From Ignavibacteriales bacterium (GTDB lineage Bacteria; Bacteroidota; Ignavibacteria; Ignavibacteriales; Ignavibacteriaceae), in the NCBI GenBank assembly GCA_003538625.1, contig DPRR01000021.1:1-64000 (forward strand): a stretch of 64,000 nucleotides of DNA, in the 5' to 3' direction. A program made the translations under genes and the position numbers. This document shows, one piece after another, positions 1-7,724 of this stretch (within the stretch, counting starts at the first letter, position 1; every line of letters begins with the position of its first letter). The notes beneath the pieces are model-generated. The model was not told the origin of the DNA. It did not search any database and saw only the letters and a program-made list of their open reading frames with translations.

Positions 1-25
1 AAGAGCCGCTTTTGCGGCTCTTTTT
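1..25 (+). terminator. Rho-independent terminator of an upstream gene
   Basis: A 9-bp perfect stem (bases 1-9 with 14-22, arms AAGAGCCGC/GCGGCTCTT) with a TTTT loop runs into a T-run at 21-25. It ends a transcript that enters from the left of the window; that gene is not visible. Confidence 0.85.
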
Positions 26-108
26 ATATTAAAATGTTTTGCAAAAATGATGAAGCAATATTATATTTCGCTCGGATTTTTTAAGAATAAGTTCTTTCAA
101 TTTTTATT

Positions 109-181
<73 letters not shown>

Positions 182-183
182 CA

Positions 184-214
184 AAAATCCACTTAAAGTG
201 GATTTTATTTTTTT
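184..214 (+). terminator. Hairpin with T-run between the two tRNA genes
   Basis: An inverted repeat (AAAATCCAC at 184-192 with GTGGATTTT at 198-206, short A/T loop) is followed by ATTTTTTTT. It has the shape of an intrinsic terminator for tRNA-Gly. However, tRNA-Cys begins only 5 bases later with no room for a promoter, so it may be leaky or act as a processing hairpin. Confidence 0.6.
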
Positions 215-218
215 GATT

Positions 219-292
219 GGCGCTGTACCCAAGTGGCTTAAGGGGAAGGTCTGCAAAACCTTTATTCGTCGGTTCGAATCCGACCGGCGCCT
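219..292 (+). tRNA. tRNA-Cys (anticodon GCA)
   Basis: The acceptor is GGCGCTG paired with CGGCGCC (285-291), the discriminator is T292, and no CCA is encoded. The anticodon loop CTGCAAA sits on AAGGT/ACCTT, and the T loop is TTCGAAT on a TCGG/CCGA stem. The gene is intact. Its part from the D loop to 13 bases beyond the 3' end (237-305) is repeated imperfectly at 584-650, with a GIY-YIG gene in between. Confidence 0.95.
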
Positions 293-305
293 CAAATTAC
301 CAACC
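237..305 (+). repeat. Direct repeat copy 1 (functional tRNA-Cys 3' portion plus flank)
   Basis: This segment runs from CTTAAGGGGAA in the tRNA-Cys D loop through the tRNA 3' end and on to TTACCAACC. It aligns with 584-650 with a few substitutions and small gaps. The last 20 aligned bases before the flank (281-300 versus 627-646) are identical. Because this copy keeps all tRNA pairings, it is the working one. Confidence 0.9.
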
Positions 306-312
306 ATCTTTT

Positions 313-588
313 ATGTTTTACGTCTATATACTACTCAGCAATAAAGATAATAAGAGATATATAGGAATGACCTCTGATATTCAAAGGCGAATCTTTGAAC
401 ACAATTCCGGACTTGTAAAATCTACCAGAAACAGAAGACCTCTTGATATTGTCCATTATGAAACTTTTGAAACCAAATCTGAAGCTTTATTATTTGAGAA
501 AAAATTAAAAGACAAAAAAGGAAAAATCAATATTCAACTTCTTAAGGAGGATGTAAATTACAGACAAACATTATTTAATAAACCTTAA
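313..588 (+). CDS. Small GIY-YIG domain nuclease downstream of tRNA-Cys
   Basis: This 91-residue stand-alone GIY-YIG domain resembles the UPF0213/UvrC-like small nucleases. The GIY-equivalent is YVYIL at residues 3-7 and the YIG-equivalent is RYIGMT at about 16-21. An Arg/His pair follows in IQRRIFEHN, and a Glu-rich helix (KSEALLFEKKLK) carries the usual metal-binding Glu. All key residues look present, so the enzyme is probably active. I start at the ATG at 313. A longer frame from 217 only translates tRNA-Cys. The start lies 8 bases after the end of the tRNA-derived repeat. The TAA stop (586-588) lies inside the second repeat copy. No promoter or terminator of its own is visible, so it is probably cotranscribed with the tRNA. 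The family is certain; its role (repair, homing or mobility) is not known. The location argues for a minimal mobile unit that integrated at the tRNA. Confidence 0.88.
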   Translation: MFYVYILLSNKDNKRYIGMTSDIQRRIFEHNSGLVKSTRNRRPLDIVHYETFETKSEALLFEKKLKDKKGKINIQLLKEDVNYRQTLFNKP

Positions 589-650
589 GGGGAACGTATG
601 CAACCCCGATTCTATCGGGGCGAATTCGACCGGCGCCTCAAATTACAACC
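584..650 (+). repeat. Direct repeat copy 2: degenerate tRNA-Cys 3' portion
   Basis: This partial second copy matches tRNA-Cys from the D loop (CTTAAGGGGAA) to beyond the 3' end (CCTCAAATTAC then AACC). By eye about 50 of 62 positions agree. It has lost the anticodon and T-stem pairing and cannot be a tRNA. In the altered stretch it holds a perfect 7-bp hairpin, CCCCGAT TCT ATCGGGG at 604-620. It supplies the TAA stop of the GIY-YIG gene. It resembles the displaced att-side remnant left by integration at a tRNA. Confidence 0.88.
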
Positions 651-839
651 TACCATAAAATTATTATCATTGTTTTTCTGCTAAACCCGTTTGCTGTATT
701 ATTTTGCAACAAGAATTTTATCGCTCCACTTTTGAGATACTATTTTTCTACAAAGGCTTCAATAATTGTTAATTTAACAAGGATTACTTGGTACAACTTT
801 AGACTAGCTTAACATATAACTTTTAGATATGTGGTTGTT

Positions 840-1178
840 ATGTTTAAACTATTTCAATTATTTATACTATCCATTTTCTTAGTCACTTTTTCGTCTGAAA
901 TTTCAGCTCAGCAAAATAATGATACTTCCAAAGTGTTGGTTAAATTCAATGAGCCTATGTCGCATGATGGTATTTATAATATTGATAATTATCTTATCCT
1001 ACGTGACGAAACCACACCTGTAGAAATATTCAAAGTCGGAGTTGTTCCCGGAGATACCGCGGTTGTACTTTTTACTGAAAAATATGTGCCTCAATCCTCT
1101 TATACGATAATAATAAATAATCTGAAGGATAAGGCTGGCAATGTAATCAGTGAAAGTCATAAAATGGCATTTTACTGA
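840..1178 (+). CDS. Small secreted protein with an SbsA/Big_5-like Ig domain
   Basis: A 112-residue protein with an N-terminal signal peptide (hydrophobic FQLFILSIFLVTF, likely cut after ISAQ) and one domain. The pattern FNEPMS, then YLILRD, then YTIIINNLKDKAGNVI is that of bacterial Ig-like (Big_5/SbsA) domains, where D-x-AGN closes the fold. GTG at 831 is an alternative start in the same frame; ATG at 840 gives a cleaner signal peptide. There is no Shine-Dalgarno sequence. No sorting domain or lipobox is present, so it is predicted to be periplasmic or released. It lies alone ahead of plsY with an 84-base gap. Function unknown. Confidence 0.62.
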   Translation: MFKLFQLFILSIFLVTFSSEISAQQNNDTSKVLVKFNEPMSHDGIYNIDNYLILRDETTPVEIFKVGVVPGDTAVVLFTEKYVPQSSYTIIINNLKDKAGNVISESHKMAFY

Positions 1179-1262
1179 TCATTTTCTCTATTCTTCCCCT
1201 CTAATTTGCTTATCTAAATAAATTTATTTCATTATTTTAATGCTTTAACAATCAGATTAAAT

Positions 1263-1877
1263 ATGGAATATCTTATTAGTGCTATTATCGGTTATTTGTT
1301 GGGTTCAATACCATCGGGATATATCGTACTTAAAAAATCAAAAGGAATTGATATAACTAACGCCGGTACCGGAAATGTTGGGGCTATGAATTCTTATGAA
1401 GTGACAAATTCAAAATTCATTGGTATCGTTGTACTGCTAATCGACTTTGTAAAAGGTATGTTATCTGCAGGAATAGTTCTATATATATTTGAACCTTCTT
1501 TTTTTGCTGCATCACTTTCAGTGCTATTTGCGATTTTCAGTCACTGCTTTAATCCGTGGTTAAATTTTAAAGGTGGACGAGGTCTAGCAACTGCTGCGGG
1601 CGGTTGTTCCATAATTCTACCAATATTACTAATAGCATGGATTATATTTTACATTTTAACCTACCTGCTAAAGAAAGATATTCACGTTGCAAATATATTT
1701 GCAACAATATTCTCTCTTATTTTCATATTTATATTTTATGAATTTGCAATAAAGTTTGCTTATCCTAAACCTGTTTTAGTGAATGAATTAATACTTTTTA
1801 CTTCAGCCGGATTATTGATAATTTTTATAAAGCATATTGAACCATTAAGAGAAATTATTTCTAACAAAAACAAATAA
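1263..1877 (+). CDS. plsY: Glycerol-3-phosphate acyltransferase PlsY
   Basis: This integral inner-membrane enzyme moves an acyl group from acyl-phosphate to sn-glycerol-3-phosphate, the first step of phospholipid synthesis. At 204 residues it has normal family length. The three conserved loops are visible: GSIPSGY at 14-20, GTGNVGAMN at 35-43, and KGGRGLATAAG near residue 105, the last two being the phosphate-binding and glycine-rich motifs. Five or so hydrophobic segments separate them. It is followed 4 bases later by the HtrA gene, so the two are probably cotranscribed. No plsX is in the window. Confidence 0.95.
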   Translation: MEYLISAIIGYLLGSIPSGYIVLKKSKGIDITNAGTGNVGAMNSYEVTNSKFIGIVVLLIDFVKGMLSAGIVLYIFEPSFFAASLSVLFAIFSHCFNPWLNFKGGRGLATAAGGCSIILPILLIAWIIFYILTYLLKKDIHVANIFATIFSLIFIFIFYEFAIKFAYPKPVLVNELILFTSAGLLIIFIKHIEPLREIISNKNK

Positions 1878-1881
1878 AGCC

Positions 1882-3072
1882 ATGATTACCAAAAAAACTT
1901 TTATACTCACCATTGTTGTTTTAACAATTATATTTTCTTCATCATACTTTTACTTAAACTCAAAACTCCGTGGTAATTTTCTTTCTTCTAATAATTCCGG
2001 AGATATTTCACTTACATCATTGGAACAAGCAAAAAAATTCAATGATGAAATAACCAATTCAAGAGAAAACATAATAACCAAAACTGTGCAAAAAGTAAGT
2101 CCGGCAATTGTTGGAATAAACGTAATAGAAATACGACAATACAGAGATCCATTCAGTTCTTTTTTTGATGATCCATTCTTCAGGCAATTTTTTGGTAACA
2201 GAGGAAACTCAAGTCAGAAAGTACAAGGATTAGGATCGGGTTATATTATATCACCGGATGGTTATATTGTAACAAATGATCACGTTGCAGGAAATGCCTC
2301 AGAAATAACAATCACAATGACAGATGGCAGCCATCACGAAGCCAAAATTATTGGATCCGATCCTGTCTCCGACATTTGTTTGCTTAAAATAGACGGAGAA
2401 AATCTTCCTTATGTTGAGTTGGGTAACTCAAATGATATCATCATTGGCGAATGGGTAATTGCGTTAGGAAATCCATTTGGTTTATTTGAATTGAATGATA
2501 AGCCAACAGTAACTGTAGGCGTAATTAGTGCAACAGGAATGAATCTGGAACCGATTAGCGATAGATACTATCTGAACATGATTCAAACTGACGCGGCAAT
2601 TAATGGCGGTAACAGTGGAGGTGCATTGGTCAATTCAATCGGACAAGTAATCGGAATGAATACACTTATATACACTGCTGGTGGTGTACAGGGAAATATC
2701 GGACTTGGGTTCGCTATTCCAATCGATAAAGTTAAAAGAATTGTTACTGAGTTAAAGTCAAACGGAAAAATTGATAGAGATTTTCAGATCGGAATGAGCA
2801 TTCAATCTATTGATGCCGGTATTATGCGTTATTATAATTTAAAGAGCAACAAAGGAGTAATCATAACAAAAATATTGCCAGATACTCCTGCAGAAAATGC
2901 CGGATTAAAAAGTGGTGATATCATAACTGAAATTGATGGATATAAAATTAATAATGAGCAAACCATTTTCGGTGTATTTCAGGAATTTAGAACCGGGCAG
3001 GAAATTGAAGTTAAAATAATCAGAGATAACAATGAGTTGACAAAAAAAATGAAACTGGAGAAAAATAAATGA
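1882..3072 (+). CDS. HtrA/Deg-type periplasmic serine protease with one PDZ domain
   Basis: This 396-residue envelope quality-control protease has an N-terminal membrane anchor or signal (residues about 6-25). The trypsin-like domain carries the triad H134 (TNDHVAG), D164 (VSDICLLKI) and S245 (GGNSGGALV). A flexible Phe/Asp-rich LA-loop (FSSFFDDPFF, about 91-100) is typical of DegP/DegQ. A single C-terminal PDZ domain spans about 300-395. DegP and DegQ have two PDZ domains, so the architecture is closer to DegS or short HtrA proteins. The stop overlaps the purB start by four bases (ATGA), suggesting translational coupling. All active-site residues are present. Confidence 0.93.
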   Translation: MITKKTFILTIVVLTIIFSSSYFYLNSKLRGNFLSSNNSGDISLTSLEQAKKFNDEITNSRENIITKTVQKVSPAIVGINVIEIRQYRDPFSSFFDDPFFRQFFGNRGNSSQKVQGLGSGYIISPDGYIVTNDHVAGNASEITITMTDGSHHEAKIIGSDPVSDICLLKIDGENLPYVELGNSNDIIIGEWVIALGNPFGLFELNDKPTVTVGVISATGMNLEPISDRYYLNMIQTDAAINGGNSGGALVNSIGQVIGMNTLIYTAGGVQGNIGLGFAIPIDKVKRIVTELKSNGKIDRDFQIGMSIQSIDAGIMRYYNLKSNKGVIITKILPDTPAENAGLKSGDIITEIDGYKINNEQTIFGVFQEFRTGQEIEVKIIRDNNELTKKMKLEKNK

Positions 3073-4373
3073 TCGATAGATATACACTTCCTGAAATGGG
3101 AAGAATTTGGGAAGATAAATTTAAGTTTGATACTTGGTTGAAAATTGAAATACTTGCTTGCGAAGCACGCGCTGAAATGGGTGAAATTTCTAAAACGGAT
3201 GTAGATGTTATTAAACAAAAAGCAAATTTTGATGTTACTAGAATTCTTGAAATAGAAGAAACTACCAAACATGATGTAATCGCCTTTTTAACTAATGTTG
3301 CCGAGTATGTTGGTCCGGAGTCAAGACATATTCATTATGGAATGACTTCATCTGATATTCTTGATACTACATTATCATTTCAGATGAAAACTGCAGGTGA
3401 GCTGCTTTTAAAAAGATTATTTGAACTTAAGAATGCATTAAAACAAAGAGCGCTGCAACATAAAAACACTATTTGTATAGGCAGATCTCACGGAATTCAT
3501 GCTGAACCAACTTCAATGGGTTTAAAGTTTGCTTTGTGGTATGAGGAAACTAAAAGAAATATTGAAAGACTAAAAAGAGCTGTTGAAATAATTAGTGTAG
3601 GACAAATTTCCGGTGCAGTTGGAACATTCGAACATCTTTCTCCCAAAGTAGAAGAATATGTTTGCAAAAAAATGGAGTTACTTCCAGCACCAGTTTCTAC
3701 ACAGGTTATCCAAAGAGATAGACACGCCGAATTTTTAACTACGCTGGCAATAATTGGAGCTACACTAGAAAAAATTGCTGTCGAAATAAGACACTTGCAA
3801 AGAACAGAAGTACTTGAAGCTGAGGAATATTTTTCCAAAGGTCAGAAAGGCTCTTCTGCAATGCCGCATAAACGTAATCCAATAATAAGCGAGCGAGTAA
3901 CAGGGTTAGCAAGGATTCTCCGTAGTAATTCAATAGCTGCACTGGAAAATGTTGCGCTTTGGCACGAGCGTGATATTTCGCATTCTTCGGTTGAGAGGAT
4001 CATTGTTCCGGATAGTTGTATTACTTTAGATTATATTTTGGATCTTATGACTAAACTTATCACCAATCTATTAATCTATCCTGATAATATGATTCGAAAC
4101 TTAAATCTGACGCGAGGGTTGGTATTTTCACAGACTATTTTGTTAAAGCTGGTTACCAAAGGTATCTCAAGAGAGGATGCCTACAGAATCGTACAGGATT
4201 CTGCGATGAAGGTGTGGGGTGATATTAATTTAAACCTTAAAGATGAGCTGTCTAAATCAGATGAATTAATAAAATATATTTCAATAAACGAGTTAAATGA
4301 AATTTTTGAAAATAAGAATATGTTGAAGAATGTTGACTTTATATTTAAAAGAACTGTTTTAAGCGAGGAATAA
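3069..4373 (+). CDS. purB: Adenylosuccinate lyase
   Basis: PurB cleaves adenylosuccinate to AMP and SAICAR to AICAR, both with release of fumarate, in purine synthesis. The 434-residue protein carries the fumarase/lyase superfamily signature SSAMPHKRNP near residues 262-271, the substrate-binding TSSDILDT (about 93-100), and GRSHGIHAEPT with the conserved active-site His near 140. The ATG overlaps the stop of the protease gene, and a peroxiredoxin gene follows after one base. Purine synthesis is also represented by purE at 29883. Confidence 0.96.
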   Translation: MIDRYTLPEMGRIWEDKFKFDTWLKIEILACEARAEMGEISKTDVDVIKQKANFDVTRILEIEETTKHDVIAFLTNVAEYVGPESRHIHYGMTSSDILDTTLSFQMKTAGELLLKRLFELKNALKQRALQHKNTICIGRSHGIHAEPTSMGLKFALWYEETKRNIERLKRAVEIISVGQISGAVGTFEHLSPKVEEYVCKKMELLPAPVSTQVIQRDRHAEFLTTLAIIGATLEKIAVEIRHLQRTEVLEAEEYFSKGQKGSSAMPHKRNPIISERVTGLARILRSNSIAALENVALWHERDISHSSVERIIVPDSCITLDYILDLMTKLITNLLIYPDNMIRNLNLTRGLVFSQTILLKLVTKGISREDAYRIVQDSAMKVWGDINLNLKDELSKSDELIKYISINELNEIFENKNMLKNVDFIFKRTVLSEE

Positions 4374-4374
4374 A

Positions 4375-4902
4375 ATGAAAGAAATGAAATGGTTATTTAT
4401 TGCAGCTTTATTGATGGCTGTAATAGTTTTTCAAAGTTGTGGCGGTAATGCAGAAAATTTAAAAGTAGGTAATCCTGCACCTGATTTTTCATTACAGGAT
4501 TCTGATGGCAATAATTATACTCTATCCGATTATAAAGGTAAAAGTCCGGTAATCGTATATTTCTATCCGAAAGCTAACTCTCCCGGTTGTACAACCGAAG
4601 CTTGCGGAATACGAGACTCATTTACAAGGTTCAAAGAAAACAATATTATAATTTTTGGAATAAGTGTTGATTCGAAGAAATCAATTAAAGATTTTATAAA
4701 CGATCATAGCTTAAACTTCCCTCTCCTTTCTGATGAAAATAAAGAAGTTAGTAAAGCTTATGGAGTATTGAATAATTTAGGTGTGGATTCCAGAATAACT
4801 TTTATAATTGATAAACAAGGCAACATTGCGGACATTATAAGAAATGTTGATGTGGAAACACACGCAGATGATGTTTTTAATTTAGCAGTCCAGCTAAAAT
4901 AG
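4375..4902 (+). CDS. Lipoprotein peroxiredoxin (BCP/PrxQ type)
   Basis: This thiol peroxidase of the AhpC/TSA superfamily has 175 residues. A hydrophobic N-terminus ends in a lipobox (FQSC, lipid Cys C22), so it should be an exported lipoprotein; most BCP proteins are cytoplasmic. The thioredoxin fold starts with GNPAPDFSLQD. The active site PKANSPGCTTEAC gives peroxidatic C72 and a possible resolving C77, spaced as in BCP/PrxQ. It is one base after purB and the last gene of that plus-strand run. A periplasmic reductant partner is not visible nearby. Confidence 0.92.
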   Translation: MKEMKWLFIAALLMAVIVFQSCGGNAENLKVGNPAPDFSLQDSDGNNYTLSDYKGKSPVIVYFYPKANSPGCTTEACGIRDSFTRFKENNIIIFGISVDSKKSIKDFINDHSLNFPLLSDENKEVSKAYGVLNNLGVDSRITFIIDKQGNIADIIRNVDVETHADDVFNLAVQLK

Positions 4903-4906
4903 ATTA

Positions 4907-5422
4907 TTATTTTACTGAATCCTTTTTAGCAAACATTTTATAAAGTCCATATCCGGCCATAGTTAAACCTAAAAGACCGCCGGTGGTTTTTAGTACTTTG
5001 GAATTGGCAAATTTTTCAAGACTCATGCCGTTGCCAACTTGTTTCATTTCCTCATCCGCATAAATTGAGTTCATAAATTCAACTCTGTCTTTCATGGATT
5101 TAAACGCAATAATAAATTCAGTAGAATCATTTAATGGTTTAAATTGAATAGCACACTTATCGGAATCGTTTTCATCAATATCTTCCAAGGGTTCAAATTC
5201 CCATTTACCTCTAAAAATGGAATAGTTAACAGTACTTCTTGGTTCGCGTGAATATAACGGATCATTAAATACTATTACCTTTTTACCATTTTTTTCTATT
5301 ACCTCAATTTCATTTTTCTTGTCAATATTATTTTCAATTTCAGCAAACAAATCCTCAACAGACGCACTTAACGGATCAGAAATTTGTGATTTTCTACGTA
5401 ATATATCTTTGGATTTAACCAT
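4907..5422 (-). CDS. Hypothetical protein with a C-terminal membrane segment
   Basis: I do not recognise this 171-residue protein. It has a charged N-terminal half (about 1-55) and a central mixed alpha/beta part (about 56-130, with WEFEPLEDIDENDSD acidic). A short hydrophobic glycine-rich segment (TGGLLGLTMAGYGLYKMF) near 148-165 is followed by KKDS, as in a tail-anchored membrane protein. There is no signal peptide. It is convergent with the peroxiredoxin gene, with 4 bases between stops, and divergent from prc. Confidence 0.6.
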   Translation of the reverse strand: MVKSKDILRRKSQISDPLSASVEDLFAEIENNIDKKNEIEVIEKNGKKVIVFNDPLYSREPRSTVNYSIFRGKWEFEPLEDIDENDSDKCAIQFKPLNDSTEFIIAFKSMKDRVEFMNSIYADEEMKQVGNGMSLEKFANSKVLKTTGGLLGLTMAGYGLYKMFAKKDSVK

Positions 5423-5596
5423 ATTGTTCTGTACCTATTTATAGTAATTTACAATCAAAATTTATAATAAAAATCAGCTATTTCTATTAGTCTAATCAGA
5501 TAATTGTTTGGGAACACATTTTATTTAACCGAGTCTTAATAGCTTGAAACTATAATAGTAATTCCATATTTAGTTAACAATAAATTCATCATATTT

Positions 5597-5619
5597 ATTA
5601 TGATAAACTTTATCATAAT
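5597..5619. promoter_or_regulatory. 23-bp perfect palindrome ahead of prc
   Basis: Arms ATTATGATAAA (5597-5607) and TTTATCATAAT (5609-5619) are exact inverted copies around one base, ending 14 bases before the prc ATG. The one-base spacer and lack of a T-run argue against a terminator. A dimeric regulator binding site is plausible, but no cognate regulator gene is adjacent. Confidence 0.45.
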
Positions 5620-5633
5620 TACGGAAGCTAAAA

Positions 5634-7724
5634 ATGATTAAAAAACACAGTAAAAAAATCCAGAGTATTATTTTAATATTTCTTGTTGTCTTCTCAGGAA
5701 GTCTGTTTTCAGGCAATACATTTAAAAACGATGTTTTGAATTCTGGAATAGATACTTTAAACAGTGTTGAACCGGACAGCAAATATAAGATAGAAGATCA
5801 GTTAATTACCTCAATCTTAACCAGATATCACTTTAAACAGTTTAACATAAATGATTCCCTCTCAGAAGTAATATTTAACAGATATATTGATGCACTTGAC
5901 CACGGTAAAAATTATTTTCTGGAATCAGATATTGACTTATTTAATAAACAGAAAGATCAGTTAGATGATAAACTTCTAAATGGTGATGTTCAGTTTTATT
6001 ATGATGTTTTTAATGTTTATCTGAAAAGATTAAATGAAAGAATTGCGTATGTAGATGATATTTTAAACAATGAATTTGATTACTCCACTGATGAAAAATA
6101 TGATTATGACCGGGATAAATCTGATTGGGCAAAGAATCAAATTGAATTAAATGAGCTCTGGAGAAAAAGATTAAAAAATGATGCTCTTACCTATAAACTG
6201 AATGGAAAAGACTGGGAATTCATCCAAAAGACTTTAAAGAAAAGATATAAAAACTTTGCACAATTTTTAAATCAATATAATTCAGAGGATGTATTTCAGC
6301 TTGCTATGAACTCATTTACAGAAGCTATAGATCCGCATACAAATTATTTTTCTCCGGAAACTTCTGATAATTTTAAAATAGATATGAGCCTATCATTAGA
6401 AGGAATTGGTGCACGATTACAAACTGATGATGATTATACTAAAATAGTTGAAATCATTCCCGGAGGACCTGCAGATAAGAGCAGATTGCTAAAGGCTGAT
6501 GATAGAATAATTGGCGTTGCCCAAGGTGCGGATGGAGAATTTGAAGACATTATCGGGTGGAGAATTACTGATGCTGTAAAATTAATCCGTGGTGCAAAAG
6601 GCACCGTTGTTAGACTCCAGATTATTAAAGCTGGTAGTGATCTGAATTCAAAACCAATTGAAATTTCTTTAATGCGTGATAAAGTAAAATTGGAAGATCA
6701 GGCAGCAAAAGGAAGTGTTTTGGAAATTATTAATGAAGATAAACCTTTCAGAATTGGTGTAATTGATATCCCAAAATTCTATAATGATTTTGAAGGTCAA
6801 CGGAAGGGTGATGGTAATTACAAAAGCACCACAAAAGATGTAAGAAGAATATTGGATTCACTTAAAACCGAAAATGTTGATGGTGTAATTATAGATTTGA
6901 GGGACGATGGCGGCGGTTCACTGCAGGAAGCTATTGAGCTTTCAGGTCTTTTTATTAAAGACGGTCCTGTTGTTCAAATAAAAAATTCTGATGGCAATAT
7001 TGAAATTGCAAATGACCCTGATCCATCCATTTTCTATGACGGACCGTTAGCAGTATTGGTAAATAGATTCAGTGCGTCAGCTTCAGAGATATTTGCGGGG
7101 GCAATCCAGGATTACGGACGCGGATTTATTATAGGTGAACAAACTTACGGAAAAGGTACTGTTCAAAATCTAATTGATCTTAACAGGTTATCATCTCAGA
7201 AAAATTTGAATTTAGGTCAAGTAAAATTAACTATAGCAAAATATTATCGTGTTAATGGAGGCAGCACACAAAATCTTGGTGTAGTACCTGATATATCTTT
7301 CCCAACAATGATTGATCCTAAAGATTTTGGAGAAAGTTCTGAACCAAGCGCTCTGCCTTGGGATGAAATAAAATCTGCAGAATTTAAAAAGTTTTCTGAT
7401 CTTAAAAAGTTTATACCGGATTTAAATAATTTGCACACCAAAAGAATAGCCGGCAATAAAGATTTTAGTGATCTGATTGAAGATATCAAGATCTATAATG
7501 AAAATAAGAAAAAAACATCAATATCATTAAATGAAGATATAAGAAGACAGGAAAAACAAAAAGAAGAACAAAGAAAAATTGAAAGGGACGGAGCTAATTC
7601 GGATAAGAATGAAGCTGAAATATTAGACGGTGAAGTTCCTGTGACTAAGACAAATAAGAAGGATTTTATTCTTGATGAGACTGCTAGAATTATATCTGAT
7701 TACATCTTGTTAAGTGTTGGTTAA
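5634..7724 (+). CDS. prc: Carboxy-terminal (tail-specific) processing protease, S41 family
   Basis: This periplasmic protease belongs to the Prc/Tsp group. The 696-residue chain has a signal peptide (residues about 8-28, SGSLFSG) and an N-terminal helical domain. A PDZ domain follows (about 245-345; GIGARLQTDDDYTKI, IIPGGPADKSRLLKADDRI). The S41 catalytic core carries the Ser/Lys dyad S482 (FSASASEIFAGA) and K507 (TYGKGTVQ), and a Lys/Glu-rich C-terminal extension (about 600-670) is present. The E. coli enzyme has the same spacing of 25 residues between Ser and Lys. It degrades or trims envelope proteins by their C-termini. The last 4 bases overlap a convergent hypothetical gene. A 23-bp palindrome lies just upstream. 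Confidence 0.94.
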   Translation: MIKKHSKKIQSIILIFLVVFSGSLFSGNTFKNDVLNSGIDTLNSVEPDSKYKIEDQLITSILTRYHFKQFNINDSLSEVIFNRYIDALDHGKNYFLESDIDLFNKQKDQLDDKLLNGDVQFYYDVFNVYLKRLNERIAYVDDILNNEFDYSTDEKYDYDRDKSDWAKNQIELNELWRKRLKNDALTYKLNGKDWEFIQKTLKKRYKNFAQFLNQYNSEDVFQLAMNSFTEAIDPHTNYFSPETSDNFKIDMSLSLEGIGARLQTDDDYTKIVEIIPGGPADKSRLLKADDRIIGVAQGADGEFEDIIGWRITDAVKLIRGAKGTVVRLQIIKAGSDLNSKPIEISLMRDKVKLEDQAAKGSVLEIINEDKPFRIGVIDIPKFYNDFEGQRKGDGNYKSTTKDVRRILDSLKTENVDGVIIDLRDDGGGSLQEAIELSGLFIKDGPVVQIKNSDGNIEIANDPDPSIFYDGPLAVLVNRFSASASEIFAGAIQDYGRGFIIGEQTYGKGTVQNLIDLNRLSSQKNLNLGQVKLTIAKYYRVNGGSTQNLGVVPDISFPTMIDPKDFGESSEPSALPWDEIKSAEFKKFSDLKKFIPDLNNLHTKRIAGNKDFSDLIEDIKIYNENKKKTSISLNEDIRRQEKQKEEQRKIERDGANSDKNEAEILDGEVPVTKTNKKDFILDETARIISDYILLSVG

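Noticed and set aside
217..312. N-terminal extension of the GIY-YIG protein (MALYPSGLRGRSAKP...)
   Set aside because: These 32 codons are tRNA-Cys read as protein. The domain begins at the ATG at 313.
237..650. Second full tRNA-Cys gene at 584-650
   Set aside because: It lacks the acceptor 5' strand and D-stem start, and its anticodon and T stems do not pair, so it is a remnant only.
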